NCBI RefSeq assembly: GCF_900105625.1
Contig: NZ_FNSD01000001.1
Location: 3,100,001-3,164,000, forward strand
Length of the DNA stretch: 64,000 nt
Direction: 5' to 3'
Source: Terriglobus roseus
GTDB lineage: Bacteria > Acidobacteriota > Terriglobia > Terriglobales > Acidobacteriaceae
The translations under genes were made by a program, and so were the position numbers. The notes below the pieces were generated by a model. The model made no database searches. It worked only from the letters and a program-made list of their open reading frames with translations, and was not told the DNA's origin. Shown piece by piece: positions 9,095 through 16,829 of this stretch. How positions within the stretch are numbered: position 1 is the stretch's first letter; the number at the start of each line of letters is the position of its first letter.

Positions 9095-10279
9095 ATGCGT
9101 AAGCCTCTGCTCGCACTTGCGATCGCAGCCTTCGGCATTGGCACCACCGAGTTCATCATCATGGGCCTGCTGCCGGACCTGGCGCGGGACTTTGCCGTCA
9201 GCATTCCGAAGGCAGGTACGCTCGTCAGCGCCTATGCGCTGGCCGTAACTGTCGGGTCGCCGCTGGTGGTGCTTGCGCTGGCGAAGGTTGATCGCAAGCG
9301 CGCACTCATCTTGCTGATGAGTATCTTCATCCTGGGCAATGCTGCCTGCGCGCTCGCGCCTAACTTCCATCTTCTGTTACTCGCGCGCATCTGCACGGCA
9401 CTGTCGCATGGATCCTTCTTCGGCATCGGCAGCATCGTTGCCGCGAATGTGGTGCCACGCGAGCAGCGAGCACGCGCAGTTGCCATCATGTTCAGTGGTC
9501 TGACACTGGCCAATGTACTTGGCGTACCCGCCGGCACCGCGCTGGGCCAGGCCTTCGGTTGGCGAGCAGCCTTCTGGGCCATCGTTCCCATCGGCATCCT
9601 CGCAGGGGCAGGTGTGTGGGCGCTTGTCCCGCACCAGCATTCTGAGCCGGTGCACCTGAAGCACGAACTCAAGTCGGTGATGCGGCGTGGAGTCTTGACC
9701 ACGTTGCTCATCAGCACCATGTCCTCTGCCGCCATGTTCTGCGTGCTCACCTACATCACGCCCATCCTGGAAATCGTCACGCACATCACGCCGCACGGCG
9801 TCACCGGTGTGCTCGTCCTCTTCGGCGTTGCGATCACCGTTGGCAATCTGCTCGGCGGTATTATGGCGGATTCGCAGGGCTTCCGCGCCGTCGCTATCGG
9901 CTTCGTTGCTCTCACGGTGCTCTTCGCGCTGATGCCCATTGCAGAACTGCACGTCCTTGCCATGCTCCTCGTCATCGCGCTGTGGGGCATGCTGCACTTC
10001 GCCGTCGGAGCGCCGCTCCAAACGCGCGTGGTCGATCAGGCGCGTGGGGCGCAGAACCTCGCTTCCACACTGAACCAGGGCGCCTTTAATCTCGGCAACG
10101 CTCTCGGAGCAGCGCTGGGAGCACTGGTGCTCACGCATGGCTTCGGCTACCGAGCCCTATCGCTCGCGAGCGCCGTCGTTGCCGCACTCACGGCGGGACT
10201 CACCGTGCTCGCCATCGTGTGGGAACGAGAGGACAAGAAGAAGAGCGACGATCATCTGCGCTTCTCCATGGGCCACTAG
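9095..10279 (+). CDS. MFS transporter (DHA1/AraJ-like)
   Basis: A 394-residue major facilitator with 12 predicted membrane segments. The start (GIGTTEFIIMGLLPDLARD) and the DRKRALILL loop between helices 2 and 3 are typical of the AraJ/PbuE/YdhP drug- and purine-efflux branch. The ATG immediately follows the purF stop, so it is probably cotranscribed. PbuE-type members export purine bases and nucleosides, so a purine efflux role is a reasonable inference from context but is not shown. The 3' end overlaps the convergent ribonuclease gene by four bases (CTAG). Confidence 0.88.
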   Translation: MRKPLLALAIAAFGIGTTEFIIMGLLPDLARDFAVSIPKAGTLVSAYALAVTVGSPLVVLALAKVDRKRALILLMSIFILGNAACALAPNFHLLLLARICTALSHGSFFGIGSIVAANVVPREQRARAVAIMFSGLTLANVLGVPAGTALGQAFGWRAAFWAIVPIGILAGAGVWALVPHQHSEPVHLKHELKSVMRRGVLTTLLISTMSSAAMFCVLTYITPILEIVTHITPHGVTGVLVLFGVAITVGNLLGGIMADSQGFRAVAIGFVALTVLFALMPIAELHVLAMLLVIALWGMLHFAVGAPLQTRVVDQARGAQNLASTLNQGAFNLGNALGAALGALVLTHGFGYRALSLASAVVAALTAGLTVLAIVWEREDKKKSDDHLRFSMGH

Positions 10280-11802
10280 CTATCACTGCGTGCGAAGTCG
10301 ATGAATGCCTTCGCGGTGTCCGTGTGCACGAGCGTCACATTCACGCGATCACCCACATCCAGCCCCGCGGCACCATGCACCAGCATGCCCTCGACTGGTG
10401 GTTGTAGTACCCGGACGAACGTCCCCTTCGGTCCAGCGCCGGTGACGATGGCCTTGTAGTGCTGGCCGATGCTGTGGCTCAGCGCCTGCGCCTGGGCCCG
10501 CTTCAGCATCGCTCGTTCTACCTTGCGTGCGGCCTTGTCGCGGTCGTTGCAGTGTTCGGCAATCGCGGTTAATTCATCGTCGCTGTACGGCGCCGGCGCA
10601 TTCGCCAGCATGGCATGCACGATGCGCTGTGTGACCAGATCCGCGAAGCGCCGGTTCGGCGCAGTCGAGTGCGCGTAGTCCTGCGCGGCAAGTGCGAAGT
10701 GTCCCGGCGGATCGGGATCATCCCCGCGCGCCAGGACGTACTCACCCGCGCCCATCAGCTTGATGATGGCGAGCGCCAGATCGGGATAGTGATCGGGATC
10801 GTGCTCACGTTCGGAACACAGGAAATCATTAAGAGCCTTAGCATCCGGCTGCGCAGGCAAGGTGACCGGCATCGGCAGGTTCGAACTTGCTGCGTGGACA
10901 AGATCGGCGATGCGCTGCCAGCGCTCGGGATTCTTCACCACGCGCCGCAAGCCGCTGCGCTTCGCTGCTGAGAGCGCCGTCGCAACCGTCTCATTCGCGG
11001 CGATCATCAGGTCTTCGATCATGTCCATTGCGCGATTGTGCAACGTGCTGTCGAGCGACATGACCCTGCCATCGGCGACAACTGGCATCGCCTCGGCACG
11101 ACGGAAGTCCAGAGCACCAGCTGCTCTGCGATGGATGCGCAGTCGCTGAGCGGCCTGATCCTGCAAGCGCAATTGATCCTGCAAGGCAGACGAGGCCGTC
11201 AACATCAGGTCTGCAGCATCCGCATCGCCGCTGAGCCAGGAGCCAACGCGGCTGTATGCGAACTGCGCACGGTTCTGCACCCGTGCTGCGAGGATGCGGC
11301 GATCGGTGATGCTGCCATCCGCGGCAACGACAAACTCTGCGACGAGCGCATCGCGATCCTCGTGCGGATTCAGGCTGGTCAGGCCGGTCGACAGCGCGAA
11401 GGGCAACATCGGGAAGTTACGCACGGCGGTGTAAACAGTCTGCGACTGCCGCTGCGCGAACTGGTCGATGGGCGAACCCTGCGCGACCGTTGCAGCAACG
11501 TCAGCGATGCCGACGCGGACGCGAATCGCGTCGGAGTCCGGAACACTTTCGGCCCATTCGACCTGATCCAGATCACGCGAGCTGTCATTGTCGATCGACG
11601 ACCAAAGCAGCGTCCGCAGATCCGCGCGACCATCCGCGACTTCCTCGGCAGGCTTCGCGATGATCGCCGCGAGCTGCGCTGCGCAGCCTGCGACAGGCGA
11701 CAGGTCGAAGCCATCCTGCTGCATCTCCTGTGCTGCGGATGCGGCGAAGTCGAAGTGGTCAGGAGACGTATGCGAAGGTGAGCTTTGAGCAGTCGTGGAC
11801 AC
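10276..11802 (-). CDS. RNB-domain ribonuclease (RNase II/R family)
   Basis: Processive 3'-5' exoribonuclease family. The RNB active site is SIDNDSSRDLDQ, at about residues 69-80. It is followed by VGIADVAATV, FPMLPFALSTGLTSLNP and HSTAPNRRFADLVTQR, the RNA-channel signature. The fourth Asp of the classical D-x5-DxDD motif is Gln here. The N-terminal cold-shock domains of E. coli RNase II/R are absent, and a C-terminal S1-like strand region remains. I prefer GTG 11802 (start VSTTAQSSPS). The frame extends to GTG 11883, but that would overlap the divergent gene at 11877. Confidence 0.88.
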   Translation of the reverse strand: MSTTAQSSPSHTSPDHFDFAASAAQEMQQDGFDLSPVAGCAAQLAAIIAKPAEEVADGRADLRTLLWSSIDNDSSRDLDQVEWAESVPDSDAIRVRVGIADVAATVAQGSPIDQFAQRQSQTVYTAVRNFPMLPFALSTGLTSLNPHEDRDALVAEFVVAADGSITDRRILAARVQNRAQFAYSRVGSWLSGDADAADLMLTASSALQDQLRLQDQAAQRLRIHRRAAGALDFRRAEAMPVVADGRVMSLDSTLHNRAMDMIEDLMIAANETVATALSAAKRSGLRRVVKNPERWQRIADLVHAASSNLPMPVTLPAQPDAKALNDFLCSEREHDPDHYPDLALAIIKLMGAGEYVLARGDDPDPPGHFALAAQDYAHSTAPNRRFADLVTQRIVHAMLANAPAPYSDDELTAIAEHCNDRDKAARKVERAMLKRAQAQALSHSIGQHYKAIVTGAGPKGTFVRVLQPPVEGMLVHGAAGLDVGDRVNVTLVHTDTAKAFIDFARSDS

Positions 11803-11876
11803 GATACGTTCGATGCACGCATCGCTGCCGTCGCGCTGCAGAATGTGATCTCTACAATCGGAGCAAGGGGACACAC

Positions 11877-12170
11877 ATGGCACGCTTGCTGCTTCGCATC
11901 GCCGGAGGACTCTTGCTGTTGCCGGTGCTGTTCTACGCGGTCGACTGGACCGTCTGGCAGATGCGCAGCGCGCGGGGCAACGGCATGGACGAGGTCGCAG
12001 TGACCAGCATGAGCATTGCCACGTTGAAGAGCAGCAAGGAAGAGTATTACTTCGACGGCAACATCACGCTGGCCTGTCCGCGCAGCGTGCTGCCGATGCT
12101 TACCTCGCAGGGGATGATGACACCCTGCTGGTATCTCCGCAGGCATCGCACTGTCGTCACACGCTACTGA
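11877..12170 (+). CDS. small membrane-anchored protein of unknown function
   Basis: 97 residues with one N-terminal hydrophobic helix (LLLRIAGGLLLLPVLFYAV), either a signal anchor or an uncleaved signal, followed by a short polar domain with two Cys. No family is recognised. The ATG is preceded by AGCAAGGGGA, a plausible ribosome binding site. It is divergent from the RNB ribonuclease, about 75 bases away. Confidence 0.6.
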   Translation: MARLLLRIAGGLLLLPVLFYAVDWTVWQMRSARGNGMDEVAVTSMSIATLKSSKEEYYFDGNITLACPRSVLPMLTSQGMMTPCWYLRRHRTVVTRY

Positions 12171-12195
12171 CGCGTGACGGCAGAGCGGGAAGGCT

Positions 12196-12408
12196 CTAGG
12201 TCGCCTTGCGCTGGAAGTTGGACTTTTTGGTGCCTGCGAAGGCGTCTTTTCCCTTGAAGGCGAAGTTCGGATTCGCACTGTGAGCCTTCGCTGCGACCAC
12301 GCCGGCGGCCTTGTCGCGGAGTGCCTGCAGCTTCTGTGCCTTCGGGCTAAGCCCGCCAATCTTGATCTTCGCGGGTGGTGCTGGCGGTTTCGGGGTTTCG
12401 TCGCTCAT
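12196..12408 (-). CDS. small basic protein of unknown function
   Basis: 70 residues beginning MSDETPKPPAPPAKIKIGGL, with a Pro/Lys-rich start and a Lys/Ala-rich helical middle (KAQKLQALRDKAAG). No signal peptide or known domain. The composition suggests a nucleic-acid or ribosome-associated basic protein, but no function is assigned. It is preceded on the same strand by the 98-residue exported protein, with a strong hairpin at 12444-12476 between them. Confidence 0.55.
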   Translation of the reverse strand: MSDETPKPPAPPAKIKIGGLSPKAQKLQALRDKAAGVVAAKAHSANPNFAFKGKDAFAGTKKSNFQRKAT

Positions 12409-12443
12409 AGCCTAAATCTTCTCACGCCTGTATCGGTGGCGCA

Positions 12444-12476
12444 CATCCGGCACCCGCGTGGTGCGGGCGCCGGATG
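12444..12476. terminator. strong hairpin between two minus-strand genes
   Basis: A 14-bp inverted repeat with one mismatch (12444-12457 and 12463-12476) and a 5-base loop. No T-run follows on either strand, so it may be a factor-dependent terminator or an mRNA-stabilising structure rather than an intrinsic terminator. It sits downstream of the gene at 12492-12788. Confidence 0.5.
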
Positions 12477-12491
12477 CGGTGGGAGCGAAGA

Positions 12492-12788
12492 CTACTGGTT
12501 GGCTGCGGCGCTTGCGGCGCGGTCTGCCTTGTCCTGCTGGCGTGCGGCCTTCTTGGTGTCGTCATCGTTCAGAGCCTGGTGCGTGCGATGGTCTGCTTTG
12601 GCCTGCTCTTTGTAAGCTTTCTTGGTCTTACCGCTGGTCTGCTTGGCGGCCTCTTCGTTGGCCTTTTCATCCACCTTGGCGGTGGCGTGCGCGTCCTTGC
12701 GGTCCTGTTCGCTTGTCTGGAGCGCGAACAGTGGCGTCGAGAACAGCGTTGCGGCAAGGGTAAGGGATGCGAGGTGCTTGAATCGCAT
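12492..12788 (-). CDS. small exported, highly charged helical protein
   Basis: 98 residues: a signal peptide (LASLTLAATLFSTPLFA) followed by a mature part of almost only charged and small residues (Lys, Asp, Glu, Ala, Gln), predicted to be one long helix or coiled coil. No family is recognised. The ATG at 12788 has an excellent AAGGAGGA upstream, so the longer open frame is not used. A periplasmic structural or stress role is possible but not supported by a motif. Confidence 0.65.
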   Translation of the reverse strand: MRFKHLASLTLAATLFSTPLFALQTSEQDRKDAHATAKVDEKANEEAAKQTSGKTKKAYKEQAKADHRTHQALNDDDTKKAARQQDKADRAASAAANQ

Positions 12789-12860
12789 GGGGGACTTCCT
12801 CCTTCGCACTGTAGGATGACGAACTCCGGCGCGTGGGTGGCTGGCGGGCCGCGGGTGACC

Positions 12861-12980
12861 CTCCCCCCCCCCCATTTTCCCGTAAAAATCAGAAAACAAA
12901 GGAGTTGACGTTTCCCGTATTAGCAAAAATTAGATTCCAAAGGGGTTACGGCTAAAAATCAGATTCCAAAGGACTTAGCG
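12861..12980. repeat. poly-C tract followed by three ~29-bp A-rich direct repeats
   Basis: A run of 11 C (12863-12873) precedes three imperfect copies of the pattern TAAAAATCAGATTCCAAAGG followed by NNTTANCG, at about 12882-12910, 12923-12951 and 12951-12980. The three copies share the AAA-NNN-CAAAGG spacing. The block is A-rich against G+C-rich surroundings and has no ORF. The rest of 12789-13123 shows nothing recognisable. Confidence 0.65.
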
Positions 12981-13123
12981 CCGACGCAAAGCGGGCCAAA
13001 ACTCACGCGCGAGCAGGGACGGAATCGGCCCTATCTCAATTGTAGTGATCGCAAAGAAGTCACCGGCCAACTTTATCTCACTTTGTTTTGTTGGAGATAC
13101 GTCCTGCAGGGGCTTGACAGCTT

Positions 13124-13597
13124 TTATTGCAGCGCGGCGCGAAGGCGGTCGGCGCCGGCTTCGGTATAGTCGCCCACCACGCGCTCCAGAATATTGCCGG
13201 CACGGTCCACAACCAGCGCCTGCACCTGCTCTTCGCTGGCGACGCCCACCTGCTGGTTGAAGCGATCTTTCTTCGTGTACAGCGCCACCACGTGCGGCCA
13301 CCATGCGTGGTTCGGAATACCGTGGCGCATGCCGCTGTTGATGATCATCTTCAGGAAGCCGTTCGACGTGTCGATGACCGGCACACTCAGCCACGCGGAG
13401 CCTGCCGACGGCGCCATGGCCTTCGCCCAGCTTTCAATGCTGCCCTGCTGCCCGCGCTGCCAGCCCAGGATCACAACGGTCCGTTCACCCGGCAGATCGC
13501 GTGGCAACGTGACTGCGTGTCCGTTCAGATCCTTCGAATGGACTTGGGGGAAGCGTGCGACATCGGTCGTCGCAAGGGCTGTGGCTGGGATCGGCAT
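13124..13597 (-). CDS. thioredoxin-fold-like protein lacking the CxxC motif
   Basis: 157 residues. The order of the segments (HSKDLNGHAVTLPRDL, RTVVILGWQRGQQGSIESW, then QALVVDRAGNILERVVGDYTEAGADRLRAAL) matches the secondary-structure pattern of thioredoxin-like AhpC/TSA or Atp10-type proteins, where a first strand pair precedes a strand ending in the active site. No Cys pair is present, so redox catalysis is doubtful. Start candidates are GTG 13600 and ATG 13597, behind AAGGGA. The first residues (IPATALATTD) look like the end of a shortened signal sequence. Confidence 0.6.
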   Translation of the reverse strand: MPIPATALATTDVARFPQVHSKDLNGHAVTLPRDLPGERTVVILGWQRGQQGSIESWAKAMAPSAGSAWLSVPVIDTSNGFLKMIINSGMRHGIPNHAWWPHVVALYTKKDRFNQQVGVASEEQVQALVVDRAGNILERVVGDYTEAGADRLRAALQ

Positions 13598-13741
13598 CAC
13601 TCCCTTGGACGCCTCGGAGCGGTCCCCTTGCGGTTCCCTTCGGAGCGCTTGGCGATGTCGTAAAAGTTAGTCCATTCCACTGTTCAGGCCATGGAGCGCA
13701 GCGGATCCCTCTCCATCTGACCTCGCTGGCTCAATACCCGG

Positions 13742-14818
13742 CTAGAGGGGCGTTGGCGGTGGCACGGGCGACGGGGTCACCGGAACGGCACCGGGGGCGG
13801 AGGCCTGCTGGGTGCGGGACAGGGCATCGGGCACCAGCCCTTCCTGTATCAGGATCGAGCGGTCTTTCCCTTCCAGCAGGCCGCGCATCAGGGCGTAAAC
13901 GCGATCCGCGGCGGGGTCAAAGTATTCGCCGTGGGTCTTGATGCCGTCTACCCTTGGCAGCAGGGCAGTGCAGTCCACGTCCCACACGTTATCCGGCACA
14001 GGCACGGTACGGTCCAGTCCAGAACGGCCCAGGCGGCGTTTGCCAAAGTGCTTCAGACCGGCAGAGCCACCCAGCACATCGTCGCGCCCGGTGAACAGTG
14101 CGGTGATGCGATAGCTCATGTTGGAGAGACCCTCGCCGTCGCCGTGGCTGACCTGCTCGCCGTTGCGGAACAGGTCGTTGTCGACATCGGCAGCGACCAT
14201 CAGCACCTCCTGCATCAGGCTGATCAGCAGGGGCCGATTCTTACGAGTCCAAAGCGCATTCAGAGCGTACTCCAGGACGTAGTTGCCCATGCTGTGCGCA
14301 ATGATCGACGTTCGCGCCTTGCATGCGTTTGCCGGGTCTTTGGTTGCGACTTTTTGCATGGTCAGCAGCCAGTCATACAGCTCGGACAAGACATTGTTCA
14401 GGTCTTCTCCGGTGCGCCGCGCCTCGGATCGGTCGGAGAGATAGCCGAGCAGCGCGCCCTTCGAAGGCCAGTCAAACGCAATGCACTCGCCCAGTCCGTC
14501 GGCACCGTCGAACAGACCGGCCGCAACGTTTTCGTAACGACTCATCACGGCATCCCACGCATTGTTGTAACCGTGGACGAACAGGCATACGTGCTTCTGC
14601 TGGGATGAAGGCGTGCTTTCGCCGTTGGCAACCACGGCCGGGAAGGTGTCATTCACAACCTTCAGCAGTGTCTTCCGAAAGTCATCCACGCTGACCAGTT
14701 GCCAGTCCGCAGCGTTCTTCACGCTGCCGCCGTCTTTCAGCGTCCAGTAAGTCAGCGAGCCGAACTTATCGCCAAAAACACCCTTCTTGTATTCCCGGTT
14801 CGTGATGAGCCAGCGCAT
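13742..14818 (-). CDS. alpha/beta hydrolase (DUF900-type)
   Basis: 358 residues. CLFVHGYNN is the oxyanion-hole strand, SIIAHSMGNYVLEYALN carries the nucleophile Ser (G/AHSMG), and DNDLF and THGEYFD are placed as expected for the acid and the catalytic His. This fits the DUF900 serine hydrolase family. The Pro-rich C-terminus (about the last 15 residues) looks unstructured. The substrate is unknown. I chose ATG 14818 (MRWLITNREYKKG) over an upstream in-frame start because the family-like sequence begins there. Confidence 0.78.
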   Translation of the reverse strand: MRWLITNREYKKGVFGDKFGSLTYWTLKDGGSVKNAADWQLVSVDDFRKTLLKVVNDTFPAVVANGESTPSSQQKHVCLFVHGYNNAWDAVMSRYENVAAGLFDGADGLGECIAFDWPSKGALLGYLSDRSEARRTGEDLNNVLSELYDWLLTMQKVATKDPANACKARTSIIAHSMGNYVLEYALNALWTRKNRPLLISLMQEVLMVAADVDNDLFRNGEQVSHGDGEGLSNMSYRITALFTGRDDVLGGSAGLKHFGKRRLGRSGLDRTVPVPDNVWDVDCTALLPRVDGIKTHGEYFDPAADRVYALMRGLLEGKDRSILIQEGLVPDALSRTQQASAPGAVPVTPSPVPPPTPL

Positions 14819-15047
14819 GGGGGAGAGACCTTCGTGACGACGGATTTGGACTGCGGGGAGCGGTCCCAATCTAGAGCAGGCTTTTGCGCTGTCAAGCAGG
14901 GTTTCGTCGATTCCGTTTTCAGCCGACAGTCCGGCGCGCAGGGCAAATCAGGCGGCGCAGCTTCGCCGCGCTGCCGCAGGGATTTCACCCGGATGAGCAA
15001 CAGGGAGCCGGGTACTTCGCGGGACGTGCGCGATCGCGAGGCAGTCC

Positions 15048-15614
15048 TCAGCGGTTGAAGACGATCTGTTTCACGTCCTGCACGAAGATGGTGAAGGGGC
15101 CCAGGTCGCTCTGGCCGGTGTAGGCGTAGTTTGAGGCGATGTCGCCGGTCACCACGCGGCCGTCCGTCAGGGTGAGCTTCAGGCCAATGGTGTGCGCGTT
15201 GCCATCCACCGTGAGGAAGTCGAGCTGGTGGATTTTCTCAAAGGCGATGGTCTGGCCGCTGGTGAGCTGGATGGTGTCCTCGGTCATGTTGTGCTTGAAG
15301 CTCTTCAGCGAGAGCTGTGTGGTGTCGCCCGCGCGCGATCGCAGCGTCACCGAGCCCTGGTGCGCGGCATCGGCCGTGGTGGTTACGGGCGCGGGCGGCG
15401 ACAGGGGATTGGTCGCCGTGGTGGCAACCGGCGCATCCGGTGCGGGACGCGAATCGCCCGCGACGATGGGCGCACGGTTCGCCGGATCCGAAGACTCGGG
15501 TGCGCCGTGATGGATGGCCAGCCAGAATCCACTGGCCGCCGTCAGTACCGCTGCCAGACCGGTCAGGATGCCGGGAATCGTTGTCCAGAAACTCTGCTTG
15601 TCCACTTCCGCCAC
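15048..15614 (-). CDS. membrane-anchored protein of unknown function
   Basis: 188 residues with one N-terminal membrane helix (about residues 10-35, IPGILTGLAAVLTAASGFW), a Pro/Ala/Thr-rich linker, and a C-terminal beta-rich domain of about 90 residues (VTLRSRAGDTTQLSLKSF to QDVKQIVFNR) that looks like a small beta-barrel or sandwich. No family is recognised. The start is GTG 15614, preceded by GAGGTG at suitable spacing. The gene is on its own; the accessory island begins just upstream of it. Confidence 0.6.
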   Translation of the reverse strand: MAEVDKQSFWTTIPGILTGLAAVLTAASGFWLAIHHGAPESSDPANRAPIVAGDSRPAPDAPVATTATNPLSPPAPVTTTADAAHQGSVTLRSRAGDTTQLSLKSFKHNMTEDTIQLTSGQTIAFEKIHQLDFLTVDGNAHTIGLKLTLTDGRVVTGDIASNYAYTGQSDLGPFTIFVQDVKQIVFNR

Positions 15615-15831
15615 GCCGCACCTCGGGAGAAGAGTAACTGAGGGCGGAGGAAAGTCCAGCGGGAATTGCTGCGTTCCTGCATAACTCCTTCCCATCTACG
15701 GGAACCGCGAGTCACCAATCCCATCCGCAGCGAATGTGGAGAAGAAAAGTCCGCCATCAGCATCGCGCACGTTCTTGAATTTTCTTGAAATCTGCCTGTC
15801 ATTGTCGGAAGCTGGGCTAGGGGGCAGGGAG

Positions 15832-16143
15832 ATGGCCGCAGGAACAGGATTAGCTTTTGAAACGGAATGGACCGCAGTGGCTCAGGAATACGCGGCTTCA
15901 CGTGGGTATCGTTTCTCCGACGAATGCCTAAGTGACCTTCGGGGATTCTTGGCTGGAGGGTTAGCGAACCTCGGCCACCGATCGAGCGAGATCGAAATCC
16001 GTAGTTACAACTCGTCAGTTGTTCAATTGGTGCAAGCCATGATCGACGAGTCTGCCGAAGTGGCCGACGGTGAAACGATTTTGCATGAGTGGACGCTACA
16101 GGCAGCCAGGGTGAAGTTCTGCCCACTCTTTCCTTTCTGTTAA
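15832..16143 (+). CDS. small soluble protein of unknown function, first of a pair
   Basis: 103 residues, mixed helical, with FETEWTAVAQEYAASRGY and a Cys-containing C-terminus (KFCPLFPFC). No domain is recognised. The ATG at 15832 has GGGGGCAGGGAG upstream; an earlier in-frame GTG at 15736 is less likely. The stop is 21 bases before the next gene, a small membrane protein, so the two probably form a bicistron. The base composition is visibly more A+T-rich than the core genes, suggesting acquisition. Confidence 0.55.
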   Translation: MAAGTGLAFETEWTAVAQEYAASRGYRFSDECLSDLRGFLAGGLANLGHRSSEIEIRSYNSSVVQLVQAMIDESAEVADGETILHEWTLQAARVKFCPLFPFC

Positions 16144-16164
16144 CGGTTCGCGTAAGGGGGCTTT

Positions 16165-16509
16165 ATGGCGATGGAAGAACACGAAAAAAAGGCATTCGAC
16201 TTTGCCGCCGATTTGACGAAGCAACTGATCACCTTAGCCACTTCTATCGTGACCTTTTCTCTTGCTTTCAGCGACCACTTTCCCAAGCAAAGCAGACTTG
16301 CACGCGATGCATGGTTCTTCTATCTGATCTCTATCCTTTTTGGGCTATGGACACTCATGGCACTCACCGGGACCCTGGCGCCAACGGGAGGTGCGGCGAC
16401 GGACTTCACCCTCAAGTGGAACGTTCGACTTCCATCCCTCCTTCAAATCCTCTCCTTCGGAATTGCTGTATTACTGACCATCTCGTTCGTCGGTTTTTGG
16501 TGGCACTAA
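16165..16509 (+). CDS. small multi-pass membrane protein, second of a pair
   Basis: 114 residues with an amphipathic start (MAMEEHEKKAFDFAADL) and three hydrophobic helices: LITLATSIVTFSLAF, AWFFYLISILFGLWTLMAL and LQILSFGIAVLLTISFVGFWW. AAGGGGG lies upstream of the ATG. Its role is unknown. Paired with an upstream soluble protein and lying in a compositionally distinct island next to a LOTUS-domain operon, it could be a membrane effector of an accessory system, but nothing in the sequence proves that. Confidence 0.6.
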   Translation: MAMEEHEKKAFDFAADLTKQLITLATSIVTFSLAFSDHFPKQSRLARDAWFFYLISILFGLWTLMALTGTLAPTGGAATDFTLKWNVRLPSLLQILSFGIAVLLTISFVGFWWH

Positions 16510-16829
16510 GACAAGATTGGATCGGGTCTCGCGTTATTCCGGTGCCAGCCAGCAGATTCTTATGGATATGGTTCGCGCCTTCGCGCGAATGCTCACCCTT
16601 CGACTGGCTCAGGGCAGGCTTCATGACGATTGAGCCGTCAGGAATGGGGCACCCATTGTGGTGGTGGGTTCAGAGTTGGGGACGCTGAGGAATCGCGATT
16701 CCAGACAGGAGAGGATCTGGGTGCCCCGTCCATGGCAGAGCCATTTGCGGGATCGGTGAATTGCGGGCTTCTTGTATAGACCACCCGCCCATGCGCATCA
16801 CTCGGAAGGGGTGATCTAGAGCGAACCGC
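16510..16829. repeat. gene-free spacer with inverted repeats
   Basis: No supportable ORF. It contains a 10-base inverted pair (GGGGCACCCA at 16644-16653 and TGGGTGCCCC at 16717-16726) enclosing about 60 bases, and a perfect 14-base palindrome GGAATCGCGATTCC at 16689-16702. The block looks like a miniature intergenic repeat element or a folded RNA between a plus-strand and a minus-strand operon. Confidence 0.5.

Noticed and set aside
12975-13394. 139-residue minus-strand ORF overlapping the thioredoxin-like gene
   Set aside because: It is mainly a frame shadow of the gene at 13124-13597, Arg-rich and without a domain.
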